64,000 nucleotides of DNA. It comes from Sphingomonas sp. PAMC26645. Lineage in GTDB: Bacteria > Pseudomonadota > Alphaproteobacteria > Sphingomonadales > Sphingomonadaceae. Positions 25,487-34,338 of this stretch are shown here, one piece after another. Position 1 is the first letter of the stretch. The number at the start of each line of letters is the position of its first letter. The position numbers and the translations under genes were made by a program. The notes under the pieces were generated by a model. That model did not search any database, was not told the origin of the DNA, and saw only the letters and a list, made by a program, of their open reading frames with translations. The stretch covers positions 1,298,501 through 1,362,500 of the forward strand of contig NZ_CP039249.1 of NCBI RefSeq assembly GCF_004795835.1, given 5' to 3'.

Positions 25487-26611
25487 TTACGCCAGCCAAC
25501 TCGTCAGCGTCTCACCCTTGGCCTTGCGCACCATCGCCTGCACCAGCCTTACCAGATGCACCACCAACGAGATCGCAGTCCACGCGGCGACCCCGACGAT
25601 CCCCCAGTCCGGCCGCGTCACCAGCAGCCCCGCGAACAGGATCACCATGTTCGGATTGCGCCGCGCGGTGATCAGCCGGAACCAGCTGTCGAACCGCTCC
25701 CACACATGGATATGCATCCCGAACCGAACGATGAACGCCCCCTCGATCAGCCGCTGCGCGACATAGCCGAACAGCATCGTCCCGATCACCGCCCAGAACA
25801 CGCCGTCCTCAAGCGGTCGCCCATATGGCGCGCACCCCGCCGCCCAGGCCCACCACCAGAACGGCGGATGCACCAGGTCGACTCCGTGGTCCCACGCATT
25901 CCCAAGCTTCGACGAGGTGATCGTGCACCGGGCGAGCTTCCCGTCGACGGTATCGAGCACCATGAACACGAGCCCAGTAGCGAGGCCCGTCCAGAACCAG
26001 CCATACCAGAACGCCACGGTTGCAACGATGCACAGCACCGATCCGAGCGCGGTCACCTGGTTCGGCGTGATCCCGGCGCGCGCGCAGACCCGCGTGATCG
26101 CCAGCGCCCATTCCGGCCACAGATACTTGGTCAGCAGGTCGGTGACGCCCTTGTACGCGCCGACATAGCTCGCACGCTCGATGGCCGGCACCGCCGCGGG
26201 GGTCAGCAATTCCGCGAACGGCCGCTCGCGTTTGCGCAACGCCTCGTTGAAGATGCCTTCCTCGGCCTCGGCGGCGATCACCGTCAGCCCGGTCACCAGC
26301 GGCGCCTCGCCGAGCATCGCCGCGGTCATCCGCGCACGCTCGTCGGCATCCCGGACATGCGCGAGCACGGGCACGCCGGTGCGAGTCACGACGGTGCCCG
26401 GCCGCGTCTTTAGATACGCGATCCACATCGGGTCGAACGCATAGGCGAGGTTGGCGAGGATCACCGGGCCGGTGTCCCCGTCGCCGTCGGTGGCCAGACC
26501 CTGCGCGACGCCGATCCGCCGGATCCGCTCGGCATTGGTCATGCCCCAGAGCAGCGTGTCGTTCGCCCGGACGGTCCGGAGCGCTGGCGTAGGGGCTGTC
26601 GAATCTACCAT
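25487..26611 (-). CDS. CDP-alcohol phosphatidyltransferase family protein with N-terminal extension
   Basis: 374 residues. Residues about 200-374 form a CDP-alcohol phosphotransferase with an intact catalytic motif DG-x2-AR-x8-G-x3-D-x3-D (DGKLARCTITSSKLGNAWD, then HGVD) and about six membrane helices. Residues 1-190 look like a remnant of a nucleotidyltransferase domain (segments such as GPVILANLAYAFDP and RPGTVVTRTGVPVLAHV) but lack a GxGxR loop. That layout resembles bifunctional inositol-phosphate cytidylyltransferase/DIPP synthase proteins with a decayed first half. It joins a CDP-activated alcohol to a lipid or polyol. The nearby LicC-like enzyme (28 kb) could supply the CDP-alcohol. 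Substrate unknown. Confidence 0.85.
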   Translation of the reverse strand: MVDSTAPTPALRTVRANDTLLWGMTNAERIRRIGVAQGLATDGDGDTGPVILANLAYAFDPMWIAYLKTRPGTVVTRTGVPVLAHVRDADERARMTAAMLGEAPLVTGLTVIAAEAEEGIFNEALRKRERPFAELLTPAAVPAIERASYVGAYKGVTDLLTKYLWPEWALAITRVCARAGITPNQVTALGSVLCIVATVAFWYGWFWTGLATGLVFMVLDTVDGKLARCTITSSKLGNAWDHGVDLVHPPFWWWAWAAGCAPYGRPLEDGVFWAVIGTMLFGYVAQRLIEGAFIVRFGMHIHVWERFDSWFRLITARRNPNMVILFAGLLVTRPDWGIVGVAAWTAISLVVHLVRLVQAMVRKAKGETLTSWLA

Positions 26612-26696
26612 GCCGCACCCGTTACCCGATCTGGTCGTGAAAGCGAGAGGGGTGGGGGCGAGAGCGTACGGCGAAGGAGAGAGCGCTACCCAAGTC

Positions 26697-26804
26697 CACC
26701 ACCCCGGCGGAGGCCGGGGCCCAGTTGGGGGACGTCGCTAATATGGGATTGCGCGCAGTTACTCAGGACGTTCCAACTGGGCCCCGGCCTTCGCCGGGGT
26801 GGTG
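26697..26804 (-). repeat. Family A palindromic element A3 (reversed orientation)
   Basis: Arms CACCACCCCGGCGGAGGCCG and GGCCTTCGCCGGGGTGGTG, with the inner CCCAGTTGG / CCAACTGGG variant. Read on the minus strand, the loop has GGAACGTCC, GAGTAAC and GCGACGTCCCCC, so the copy is inverted relative to A1 and A2. Confidence 0.9.
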
Positions 26805-26809
26805 GGGGT

Positions 26810-27925
26810 TTAGCGGGCGGGCGCAGCTTCCAGCAATCGAACGATCTCCCCCACGGCACGCGCTGCGCCTCCCTCGACCGCCCCAAGCGACCGTGCGGCG
26901 AAGTCCGCCTGCACTCGCGCATATTCCGCGTGCCTCAAAGCCGACCGATCCACCGCCGCCACCACATCCGCAACGTCGCCAACCACCTCCCCACAAGCCC
27001 ACATCGCGTAATTCGGATCGCCCGCCCAAGCAGCCCCCCCCGCATTCAAGAACACGCAAGGCCGCGGCCGCATGAGAAACTCGATCACCTGGCTCGACGT
27101 ATCGCCCAGATACACGTCCGTGACGCCGGTATAGCTCCCGTCGACCATCGCGAACCCATCGATGTCGCAGTGCACATGCGGCAAGTCGCCTATCTCGCGC
27201 ATCAGATCCGCCACCTCGGGCGCGCGCTCGACCAGTCGCTGATGCGGCGCGAAGATCAGATTGTAGCGCCCGTCCGCGACCAGCCGCCGCACCACCTCCG
27301 CCCCCCATCGCCACCAGGACGAGCGATGCTGCTGCCAATGCGGCGTATACAGGACGACCGGCCGCGTATCCGCGAACGGCGGCGCGGCGTGCGTCCGGTG
27401 CGTGAAGTCGGCCTTCACATAGCCCGTCGCGACGAACCGCTCGGGCGCAAACCCCCGGTCGAGATAGGTCCGCCGCTCCAACTCGCTCGGCACCAGAGTC
27501 AACGCCGCCGCCCGCCGCCGCGGATCGTCGCGCGCGCTCATCGAACCGACCCCGTGCGAGGTTTTCACGAACTTCGCGCGCATCGGAAACAGCCGCGGCA
27601 GCCACAGGCTCGTCTGCTCGGCACACACGACGACGGTCGCGCTGCGCAGATACGGCAGCAATCGCAGCAGCATCGGCATCTTCGACGGCAGCACCGGATT
27701 GCGCCCGGTCCCATCGTCCGCAACCACGCGAAACCCCGGCGCGCGCCGAATGCGGACGGTAGGGAAGCGCGCCGTCCACCGCGTCAGCAACGTCTCGTGC
27801 ACCGACGTGCTGACCCACAACTCGATCGGCACGTCCGACCTCGCGGCCAGTCCCTCGACGATCGGATAGAGATGCGGGATCAGCAGCGTCTCGCCGAGAA
27901 ACAGGAACGCGACTTTCCCGGTCAT
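26810..27925 (-). CDS. CDP-glycerol glycerophosphotransferase-like glycosyltransferase (TagB/TagF type)
   Basis: 371 residues. N-terminus KVAFLFLGETLLIPHLYPIV is a GT-B-fold start. Middle region VVLYTPHWQQHRSSWWRWG and YNLIFAPHQRLVE followed by VTDVYLGDTSSQVIEFLMRP (about residue 275) parallels the teichoic-acid transferase motif (TPTWR..., ....HP, TDYSS...DF). The catalytic His pair and the D-x-S-S motif are kept. May transfer a glycerol-phosphate-like or other phosphoalcohol unit, or a sugar. Its ATG overlaps the stop of the LicC-like gene by 4 bp, so these two act together; the CDP-alcohol transferase is about 200 bp further along the same strand. Confidence 0.8.
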   Translation of the reverse strand: MTGKVAFLFLGETLLIPHLYPIVEGLAARSDVPIELWVSTSVHETLLTRWTARFPTVRIRRAPGFRVVADDGTGRNPVLPSKMPMLLRLLPYLRSATVVVCAEQTSLWLPRLFPMRAKFVKTSHGVGSMSARDDPRRRAAALTLVPSELERRTYLDRGFAPERFVATGYVKADFTHRTHAAPPFADTRPVVLYTPHWQQHRSSWWRWGAEVVRRLVADGRYNLIFAPHQRLVERAPEVADLMREIGDLPHVHCDIDGFAMVDGSYTGVTDVYLGDTSSQVIEFLMRPRPCVFLNAGGAAWAGDPNYAMWACGEVVGDVADVVAAVDRSALRHAEYARVQADFAARSLGAVEGGAARAVGEIVRLLEAAPAR

Positions 27926-28662
27926 GATCCCGAAAAACTCTCCGCAGGCGCGTCATGATCGTGCTGCCACAGCGCGATGTCCTCCGGCCGGTCGATCTCC
28001 TGCCAGCGGACATTCCCTGCGATCCGCACCGGGCGGACGCCGACGGTCTCCGCGACGCGGCGGACGACCGCATGATGATAGGCGTGGATACCATCCTCCT
28101 CGCCGATTACCGCGCGCAACGCCTCGGCATACGCGCCGCCGCCGGTCGACACGATCAGCCCGAGCGATCGATCGGTCGCCTGGTGCCCGACCAGATGCTT
28201 GCCGACCGCGACGACAGCGTCGCCGTCCGCCTCGACCAGCATGTCATCGAGCCCCGGCGTAACCAGCGGCTCGATGACCAGCTTCACGCCGGGCTCCCGA
28301 TCCGCAAGCGCCGCGCGCAAAATGGCCGCATCGAACAGCGTGTCGCCGTTCATCAGCGCGAACGGCGCTTCCAAATATCCGCGTGCCGCCCAGACGCTGC
28401 CAATGCTGTTGGCGATCGCCCAGAACGGATTGAACACGAGCTCAGTGGGTACGGCACCGTCGCGCGCCGCCAGATGCGCCGCGACCTGCTCGATCCGGTA
28501 GCCGCCGACGATCACCGCCCCCTCGAACCCGGCCTCCGCCACCGCGTCGAGCTGATGATCCAGGATCGCGCGGCCACCGACCTGCACGAGGCATTTCGGC
28601 GTCGTCAGCGTCAACGGCAGCAGTCGCGATCCGTGACCGGCAGCAAGGATGATGGCCTTCAT
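27922..28662 (-). CDS. LicC/RmlA-like nucleotidyltransferase
   Basis: 246 residues. Begins with the classic NTP-transferase loop MKAIILAAGHGSRLLPLT then PKCLVQVGGRAILDHQLDAV; later ALMNGDTLFDA holds the metal-binding Asp and DRPEDIALW ends the domain. This combination matches phosphocholine or inositol-phosphate cytidylyltransferases (LicC, IPCT) and simple sugar-1-phosphate nucleotidyltransferases. Start at ATG 28662; the longer open frame lacks a family match. First gene of a pair with the TagF-like gene, divergent from MscS. It probably makes the CDP-activated alcohol used nearby. Confidence 0.88.
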   Translation of the reverse strand: MKAIILAAGHGSRLLPLTLTTPKCLVQVGGRAILDHQLDAVAEAGFEGAVIVGGYRIEQVAAHLAARDGAVPTELVFNPFWAIANSIGSVWAARGYLEAPFALMNGDTLFDAAILRAALADREPGVKLVIEPLVTPGLDDMLVEADGDAVVAVGKHLVGHQATDRSLGLIVSTGGGAYAEALRAVIGEEDGIHAYHHAVVRRVAETVGVRPVRIAGNVRWQEIDRPEDIALWQHDHDAPAESFSGS

Positions 28663-28769
28663 GGGCGCGGACTTACGCACGAAGTGTGGCAGGAAAAAAG
28701 CTGCTATGTATCGCGCGATTATGCTGCACTGCAGCGGAACTCGCATGCCCACCCGGCCGTTGCGCTAAG

Positions 28770-29849
28770 ATGCGCATGTTCAGATCGCTCCACATACCCC
28801 CCGAATGGGTCTGGCTGGAGAGCGTCGCCGTCGTCTCGGCGGCCGTCCTCGTCGCGCTAGTCGCGCACTGGCTGACGATGCGGATCGGCGGCCACGCCCA
28901 GCGTCGCTCGACCGCCAAGACCGACGGCCTCGTCCTCGCCCGCGTCCGCCGCCCGTTGCGCGCGGTGTTCGTCTCGGTCGCGGTCGCGTTCGTCTCGCGA
29001 ATCCTGCCGATGGACAACGACATCGAGGATCTGTGGAAACAGTTGCTCGGCTTCCTCGTCCCCGGGTTGCTAGGCTGGCTCGCGGTCGCGGCGCTGCGCG
29101 CGTTCCAGGACGTCATCGAGATCCGCGCCGACATCTCGGTCGAGGACAATCTCCGCGCCCGCCGCAAGCGTACCCGCGCGGCGATCCTCGGACGCATCGG
29201 GACGTTCTTCATCATCTTCGTCAGCGTCTGCCTGATGCTGCTCAGCGTGCCCGGCATCCGCTCGATCGGCGTCACGCTGATGGCGTCGGCAGGTATCGCC
29301 GGCCTCGTCGTCGGCGCCGCCGCGCAGCCTGCGCTGAAAAATCTCATCGCCGGCGTGCAGATGGCGTTCACCGAGCCGATCCGGATCGACGACGTGCTGA
29401 TCGTCGACGGCGAATGGGGGCGGGTCGAGCAGATCAACCTGACGTTCGTGGTCATCAAGATCTGGGACGAGCGCCGCCTCGTGGTGCCGGTGTCGAAGTT
29501 CCTCGAACAGAGCTTCCAGAACTGGACGCGCGAGACGAGCCAGCTGATGGGGTCGGTGTTCTGGTATCTCGATCCGTCCGCGGATGTGCCGCGCCTGCGG
29601 GAGAAGCTGGGCGAGATCGTCACCTCGAACCCGCGTTGGGACAAGAGGTTCTACAACCTTCAGGTGACCGACGTGAAGACGGACTGCATCGAATTGCGCG
29701 GGCTGATGACCGCTAAGGATGCGGCGATCGCGTTCGATCTGCGCTGTGACGTGCGGGAAGCGTTGTTGAAGTATATCCGGGAGGAGATGCCCGAGGCGAT
29801 CCCGCGCAACCGCCTGCTGATGGCGGCGGATCCGGTAACGCGGACCTAA
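28770..29849 (+). CDS. Small-conductance mechanosensitive channel, MscS family
   Basis: 359 residues. Four to five hydrophobic segments, then the pore helix and start of the beta domain: VTLMASAGIAGLVVGAAAQP followed by ALKNLIAGVQMAFTEPIRIDD (about residues 190-240), with the Gly/Ala-rich TM3 typical of MscS. The cytoplasmic domain ends near FDLRCDVREALLKYI. Opens under membrane tension to release osmolytes; adjacency to the trehalose operon fits osmotic stress. Start unsure: ATG 28770 chosen; ATG 28776 or 28686 also possible, the latter adding an odd Cys-rich leader. Confidence 0.9.
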   Translation: MRMFRSLHIPPEWVWLESVAVVSAAVLVALVAHWLTMRIGGHAQRRSTAKTDGLVLARVRRPLRAVFVSVAVAFVSRILPMDNDIEDLWKQLLGFLVPGLLGWLAVAALRAFQDVIEIRADISVEDNLRARRKRTRAAILGRIGTFFIIFVSVCLMLLSVPGIRSIGVTLMASAGIAGLVVGAAAQPALKNLIAGVQMAFTEPIRIDDVLIVDGEWGRVEQINLTFVVIKIWDERRLVVPVSKFLEQSFQNWTRETSQLMGSVFWYLDPSADVPRLREKLGEIVTSNPRWDKRFYNLQVTDVKTDCIELRGLMTAKDAAIAFDLRCDVREALLKYIREEMPEAIPRNRLLMAADPVTRT

Positions 29850-29850
29850 G

Positions 29851-29976
29851 AATCCTCCCCCGCCAGGGGGAGGTGGCGCCGAAGGCGACGGAGGGGGAGG
29901 CACGCGCCACGTGCGTTCCGTGTCCTCCCCCTCCGTCTGGCAAGTGCCAGCCACCTCCCCCTGGCGGGGGAGGATT
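29851..29976. repeat. Family C palindromic element C5
   Basis: AATCCTCCCCCGCCAGGGGG left and CCCCCTGGCGGGGGAGGATT right, a perfect outer pairing, with inner GGCGACGGAGGGGGAGG / CCTCCCCCTCCGTCTGG. Sits between the convergent ends of mscS and otsA, leaving a few bases before each stop codon. Confidence 0.92.
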
Positions 29977-29981
29977 CTTAG

Positions 29982-31370
29982 CTACGCCTCGACGTGCTCC
30001 GGCACAGCCTCTAGCGCGGTGATGAACAGCTCGCACCACCACATCACGTCCTCCTTGCGGACGTTGTCGATCAGCTTCTCCCACCGCGCTTTCCGCTCGG
30101 CGAGAGGCATCTTCAGCGCCCGGTCGATGGCGTCGGACATTTCCTCGGGGCTGTACGGATTGACCAGCACCGCGTCCTTCAACTGCGTCGCCGCGCCCGC
30201 GAAGTGCGACAGCACCAGCACGCCCGGATCCTCGGGATCCTGCGCCGCCACATATTCCTTCGCGACAAGGTTCATCCCGTCGCGCAAAGGCGTCACCAGC
30301 CCGACACGTGCCGCACGGTAGATCCCCGCCAGCACATCGCGCGGAAAGCCTTGGTTGACGTAGCGGATCGGCGTCCAGTCGATGTCCGAATATTCGCCGT
30401 TGATCCGCCCCGACATCGAATCGAGGTTCGCGCGGATCTCCTGATACGTATCGACCTTCTCGCGGCTCGGCGGCGCGATCTGCAGCATGTAGACCAGCCC
30501 GCGCCGATCCGGATGCGACCCGAGGAAGCGCTCGTAGCCCGCGAACCGCTCCGCGAGCCCCTTCGAATAATCGAGCCGGTCGACCCCGACGATCAGGCTG
30601 CGCCCGGTTGCGGACATGTACATCCGCTCCTTGGCATGCCGCGCCGCGTCGCTGTTCGCCGACTTTTCGAAGTCGGCGGTCTCGATCCCGATCGGGGTCG
30701 TGATCGCCTTGATCGTGCGGTCGCCGACCGTCACCCAGCCATCCTCGCCGACCACGCCGTCGAGCTGGCTCGTGACGTAATGCAGGAAGCTGTCGAGCCA
30801 GTCCTGCGTCTGGAACCCGATCACGTCGTACGCGAACATCGATTCGACCAGCGCGCGGTGGCTCGGCAGCGACAGCAGCATCGCCATCGGCGGCCACGGA
30901 ATGTGGAGGAAGAACCCGATCTTGTTCTCGACGCCGAGCTTGCGCAGTTCCTGGCCGAGTGGGACGTGATGATAGTCGTGGACCCACACCAGATCCTCGG
31001 GCTCGATCAACGGCAGCACCGTCTCCGCGAACCGCTTGTTGACGCGCGCGTAGCCGCTGGAGAAGTCGCGCTCGAACTCGGTCAGGTCGATCCGGTAATG
31101 GAACAGCGGCCACAGCGTGCGGTTCGCATAGCCGTTGTAATATTCGTCGAAATCCTGCTCTTCGAGGTCGATCGTCGCGGTGGTGACGCCCTTGCCCTGC
31201 TGGAAATTGATGTGCCCGGTGAAGGTCTCGGTGGTCGAACCCGACCAGCCGAACCACACGCCGCCCTTTTCGCGCAGGGCGGCGAGCAGCGCGACCGCGA
31301 GGCCACCCTGGTTGCCCGAGGGTGCGTCGACCGACTGGACGCGGTTCGAGATGACGACGAGGCGGCTCAT
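29982..31370 (-). CDS. otsA: Trehalose-6-phosphate synthase
   Basis: GT20 enzyme joining UDP-glucose (or another nucleotide glucose) and glucose 6-phosphate. 462 residues. Starts MSRLVVISNRV with NQGGLAVALLAAL, then VWVHDYHHVPLGQELRK near residue 125, FFLHIPWPP near 150, GVDRLDYSKGLAERF near 260, and LRDGMNLVAKEYVAAQ near 355. Start ATG 31370 overlaps the GH15 stop (ATGA). Last gene of otsB-GH15-otsA. Makes the compatible solute trehalose for osmotic or desiccation stress. Confidence 0.97.
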   Translation of the reverse strand: MSRLVVISNRVQSVDAPSGNQGGLAVALLAALREKGGVWFGWSGSTTETFTGHINFQQGKGVTTATIDLEEQDFDEYYNGYANRTLWPLFHYRIDLTEFERDFSSGYARVNKRFAETVLPLIEPEDLVWVHDYHHVPLGQELRKLGVENKIGFFLHIPWPPMAMLLSLPSHRALVESMFAYDVIGFQTQDWLDSFLHYVTSQLDGVVGEDGWVTVGDRTIKAITTPIGIETADFEKSANSDAARHAKERMYMSATGRSLIVGVDRLDYSKGLAERFAGYERFLGSHPDRRGLVYMLQIAPPSREKVDTYQEIRANLDSMSGRINGEYSDIDWTPIRYVNQGFPRDVLAGIYRAARVGLVTPLRDGMNLVAKEYVAAQDPEDPGVLVLSHFAGAATQLKDAVLVNPYSPEEMSDAIDRALKMPLAERKARWEKLIDNVRKEDVMWWCELFITALEAVPEHVEA

Positions 31371-33163
31371 CGGACGGCACTCCACGGCTTGCTGAGCAGG
31401 ACCGCGCAGTTGATCAGCCCCACCAGCGAATAGGTTTGCGGATAATTGCCCCACAGCTCGCCGGTATACGGGTCGATATCCTCCGACAGCAGTCCGGCAG
31501 GTGTCCGCCGCGCGACCATCTCGCAGAACAGCGCGCGTGCGTCGGCGGTGCGGCCGGTCGCATGCAGCGCCTCGATCAGCCAGAACGTGCAGACGTTGAA
31601 CGCGGTGTGCGGCAGGCCGAAATCGTCCTCGGTCGCATAGCGCAGCATGTGGCTACCACGCCGCAGCCCTTCCTCGACAGCCTTCAGCGTCGACTGGAAC
31701 CGCGGATCGTCGGGTGCGAAAAAGCGCAGGTCGAGCAGCTGGATCAGGCTCGCGTCGAGATCGTCGCCACCGAACGTCGCCGAGATACGCTGCGTATCCT
31801 CGCGCCACGCCGATTGCTCGATCGTCGTGCGAATGGTGTTCGCGCGCTCTTCCCAGAACGTCCGACGATCCTCGAGCCCAAGCACCTCGGCGGCGTTCGC
31901 GAGCCGATCGCACGCCGCCCAGCACATCGCCGCGGAGTAGGTGTGGACGTGCGCCTTGGTGCGCAGCTCCCACAGGCCAGCATCGGGCTTGTCGTACGTC
32001 TCCCACGCGCGGTCGCCGACCAGTTCGAGGCTCTTGAAGTCCTCCTCGCTCGACATCCGGAACAATCGCTTGTCGAAGAACGCCTGCACGTCGGACAGGA
32101 TGATCTGGCCGTACGCGTCATGCTGGATCTGCTCGTACGCCTGGTTGCCAACGCGCACCGGGCCCATCCCGCGATAGCCGGGCAGGTCGCTCTCGATCCG
32201 CTCGATCAGCGTCGCCTCGCCGCCGACGCCGTAGAGCGGTTGGACATGGCCGCCCTTCGACGCATCGACGATGTTGCGCAGATATTCGAGATACCCTTCG
32301 AGCACGTCGAGCGCGCCCAGCCGGTTGAGCGCCTGCACGGTATAATAGGCGTCGCGGATCCAGCAGTAGCGATAGTCCCAGTTGCGCTCCGACCCCTCAT
32401 GCTCGGGGATTGAGGTGGTGAGCGCGGCGACGATCGCGCCGGTCTCCTCGTGCTGGCACAGCTTCAGCGTGATCGCCGCGCGGATGACGACATCCTGCCA
32501 CTCGACCGGCGTCGCGAGTCCACGCACCCAGTGCCGCCACTCGTCCTTGGTCCGCGACAGCATCGCCTCCGCCGCCTCGTGCAGCACGCCCGCGAAACTC
32601 TCGTCGGGGCCGAGGAACAGGTGCATCTGGCGTTCGAGCCGGAACCAGTTCTCGCCGACGATATGCCCGACCGGCGCATCGGTGGTCAGCCGCAGCGTCT
32701 GGTCGTCCATCAGGAAACGGATGTGGTTCGAACCCTGCGTGTGCTCGGTCGGCTTCCCCCAGTTCGTCGCGACCCGCATCCTAACGCGAATGCGCGGCGA
32801 GCCCGCGACCGGCTTGACGATCCGGACGAAGCTGGTCGGGCGATAGGTCCGCCCCTCGCGCACGAAGCGCGGGCAGAAATCGATCACCTCGACCGCGTTG
32901 CCCGCCTCGTCCTCATGACGGGTGACTAGGATCGGCGTGTTGCGGATATAGGCCTGCGTGGTTTTCGCACCGCCCTCCAGTTCGATCGCCCAGAACCCGG
33001 TCCTGGGCGCATCGCCGCCGAGCAGCGCGCAGAACGCCGGGTCGCCGTCGACGCGGGGCACGCAGCCCCAGACGAACGTGCCGGTCTTGTCGATCAACGC
33101 GGAGACCTGGCAATTGCCGATCGGCCACAGGTTCATGTCGGCTTTTTGGGTAGGTGCGGTCAT
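31367..33163 (-). CDS. Glycoside hydrolase family 15 protein (possible trehalase)
   Basis: 598 residues, two domains: an N-terminal beta-sandwich (WPIGNCQVSALIDKTGTFVW, about residues 12-32, to about 230) and an (alpha/alpha)6 catalytic barrel beginning NWDYRYCWIRDAYYTVQALN near residue 280 and ending with TPAGLLSEDIDPYTGELWGN and YPQTYS. The family holds glucoamylases and the mycobacterial-type trehalases. No secretion signal is seen, so it acts in the cytosol. Its position between otsB and otsA, with 4-bp overlaps on both sides, makes trehalose or a trehalose-derived substrate the best guess. Confidence 0.9.
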   Translation of the reverse strand: MTAPTQKADMNLWPIGNCQVSALIDKTGTFVWGCVPRVDGDPAFCALLGGDAPRTGFWAIELEGGAKTTQAYIRNTPILVTRHEDEAGNAVEVIDFCPRFVREGRTYRPTSFVRIVKPVAGSPRIRVRMRVATNWGKPTEHTQGSNHIRFLMDDQTLRLTTDAPVGHIVGENWFRLERQMHLFLGPDESFAGVLHEAAEAMLSRTKDEWRHWVRGLATPVEWQDVVIRAAITLKLCQHEETGAIVAALTTSIPEHEGSERNWDYRYCWIRDAYYTVQALNRLGALDVLEGYLEYLRNIVDASKGGHVQPLYGVGGEATLIERIESDLPGYRGMGPVRVGNQAYEQIQHDAYGQIILSDVQAFFDKRLFRMSSEEDFKSLELVGDRAWETYDKPDAGLWELRTKAHVHTYSAAMCWAACDRLANAAEVLGLEDRRTFWEERANTIRTTIEQSAWREDTQRISATFGGDDLDASLIQLLDLRFFAPDDPRFQSTLKAVEEGLRRGSHMLRYATEDDFGLPHTAFNVCTFWLIEALHATGRTADARALFCEMVARRTPAGLLSEDIDPYTGELWGNYPQTYSLVGLINCAVLLSKPWSAVR

Positions 33164-33939
33164 CGTGTTTCCAACTTGGGTGTTTCCAATATGGCAGCAA
33201 TCCAGACGCGAAGTGCGGCAACGTCGTTCAGGCGGTAGGTTGCGGCGGTAGGCCGTTGCTCGCCGATCAGCACGCCCGCCCCGCCAAGGTCGCGCGCGGC
33301 TTCGAATCCGTCCTCGTCGGTGACGTCGTCGCCAAAGAAATACGGCACGCTGCCCACCATTGCCGGGGCATCGATCAGTTTGCGGAGCGCGGCACCCTTG
33401 TCGCCGGGGGTGCGCAGTTCGACCATCATCTTGCCCCGCTGGAGCGTGAGGCCGTGCGTGAGGGCGAGGTCTTCGGCGAGGCGAACGGCAGCGGGTTCGA
33501 AGTCCGGCGCCATCCGGTAATGCAACCCGGCGCCAAGGCTCTTGGCTTCGTAGACGAGGCCATTGGCGTCGGCGAAGTCGCGAAACGAGGCGGCGGCGGC
33601 TTCGAGCGAGGCGGGGCGCTCAGCGGCGACATGACCGCCATCCGGCGTGCGCGTCTCGGCCCCATGGCTGCCCGCGACCGCGAACAAATGCGCGTGGCGA
33701 CCGAGCATCGCGTCGAGCTGCGCGATCGCCCGCCCGCTGATGATCGCCACGCGCCCGGGGAAGCGCTCGGCGAGCGTATCGAGTGTATCGAGCAGCATCT
33801 GGCTCACCACAACCGCATCCGGCGTTGCGGCTAAGTCGACGAGCGTCCCGTCGAAATCGAAGAACAGGCTCACGGCGTCGGGCACGGCAAGAGGCGGCGC
33901 GAGGACATCAGTCGCGGGCTGGCGTTCGGCTAGCATCAT
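33160..33939 (-). CDS. otsB: Trehalose-6-phosphate phosphatase
   Basis: HAD-fold phosphatase completing trehalose synthesis. 259 residues. Motif I FFDFDGTLVDLAATPDAVVV near residue 27, IISGRAIAQLDAML motif II, GLTLQRGKMMVELRTPGDKG near residue 175, and motif IV FGDDVTDEDGFEAA. Start is one of two adjacent ATGs at 33937-33939 and 33934-33936, with AGGG just upstream; the long upstream open frame is repeat DNA. Stop overlaps the GH15 start (ATGA). Confidence 0.94.
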   Translation of the reverse strand: MMLAERQPATDVLAPPLAVPDAVSLFFDFDGTLVDLAATPDAVVVSQMLLDTLDTLAERFPGRVAIISGRAIAQLDAMLGRHAHLFAVAGSHGAETRTPDGGHVAAERPASLEAAAASFRDFADANGLVYEAKSLGAGLHYRMAPDFEPAAVRLAEDLALTHGLTLQRGKMMVELRTPGDKGAALRKLIDAPAMVGSVPYFFGDDVTDEDGFEAARDLGGAGVLIGEQRPTAATYRLNDVAALRVWIAAILETPKLETR

Positions 33940-34042
33940 CCCTGAACCCCTAGCGCCACCGCTCCGTTCCGCTGCACTGCAAAATTGGAACGGGTGCGGT
34001 TCGAATTTCGGGGTGGGGGCTTGGTTAGCGCGACCACCCTTC

Positions 34043-34123
34043 CTGTTCTCCCGCGAAGGTGGGAGCCCAGGATCCAGCAGCACGGCGCCCGTAACCCTGG
34101 CCCCCGCCTCCGCGGGGGAACAA
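34043..34123. repeat. Family B element B3 (long-loop form)
   Basis: CTGTTCTCCCGCGAAGGTGG left, CCTCCGCGGGGGAACAAG right, with a loop GAGCCCAGGATC...CCGTAACCCTGG. This loop is shared with B6 at 57.6 kb. First of three elements in the gene-free 33940-34597 region. Confidence 0.83.
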
Positions 34124-34197
34124 GAAAGTAGAGGCAGAGCGAGAAGGTTGGGGGGGGGCGTGGCATAATCTTTCATCATTCACGTCACCGCACCCAC

Positions 34198-34306
34198 CAC
34201 CACCCCGGCGGAGGCCGGGGCCCAATAGGAAAGGCAGTTGTAATAGCCCACAGTCATTCATCAGCCCGGTCCGCCCAATTGGGCCCCGGCCTTCGCCGGG
34301 GTGGTG
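34198..34306 (+). repeat. Family A palindromic element A4
   Basis: Arms CACCACCCCGGCGGAGGCCG and GGCCTTCGCCGGGGTGGTG; inner CCCAATAGG / CCCAATTGGG (one mismatch). The loop starts GGAAAGGCAGTTGTAATAG and ends CCCGGTCCGCC, a more diverged copy in plus orientation. Confidence 0.87.
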
Positions 34307-34338
34307 GTGTGTGGCGGATGCGGACCCAGATCTTCTCC

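Noticed and set aside
29713..31380. Alternative minus-strand frame overlapping otsA
   Set aside because: Out of frame with the conserved trehalose synthase motifs and runs through element C5.
30204..31433. Long plus-strand frame opposite otsA
   Set aside because: No family features and antisense to a certain gene.
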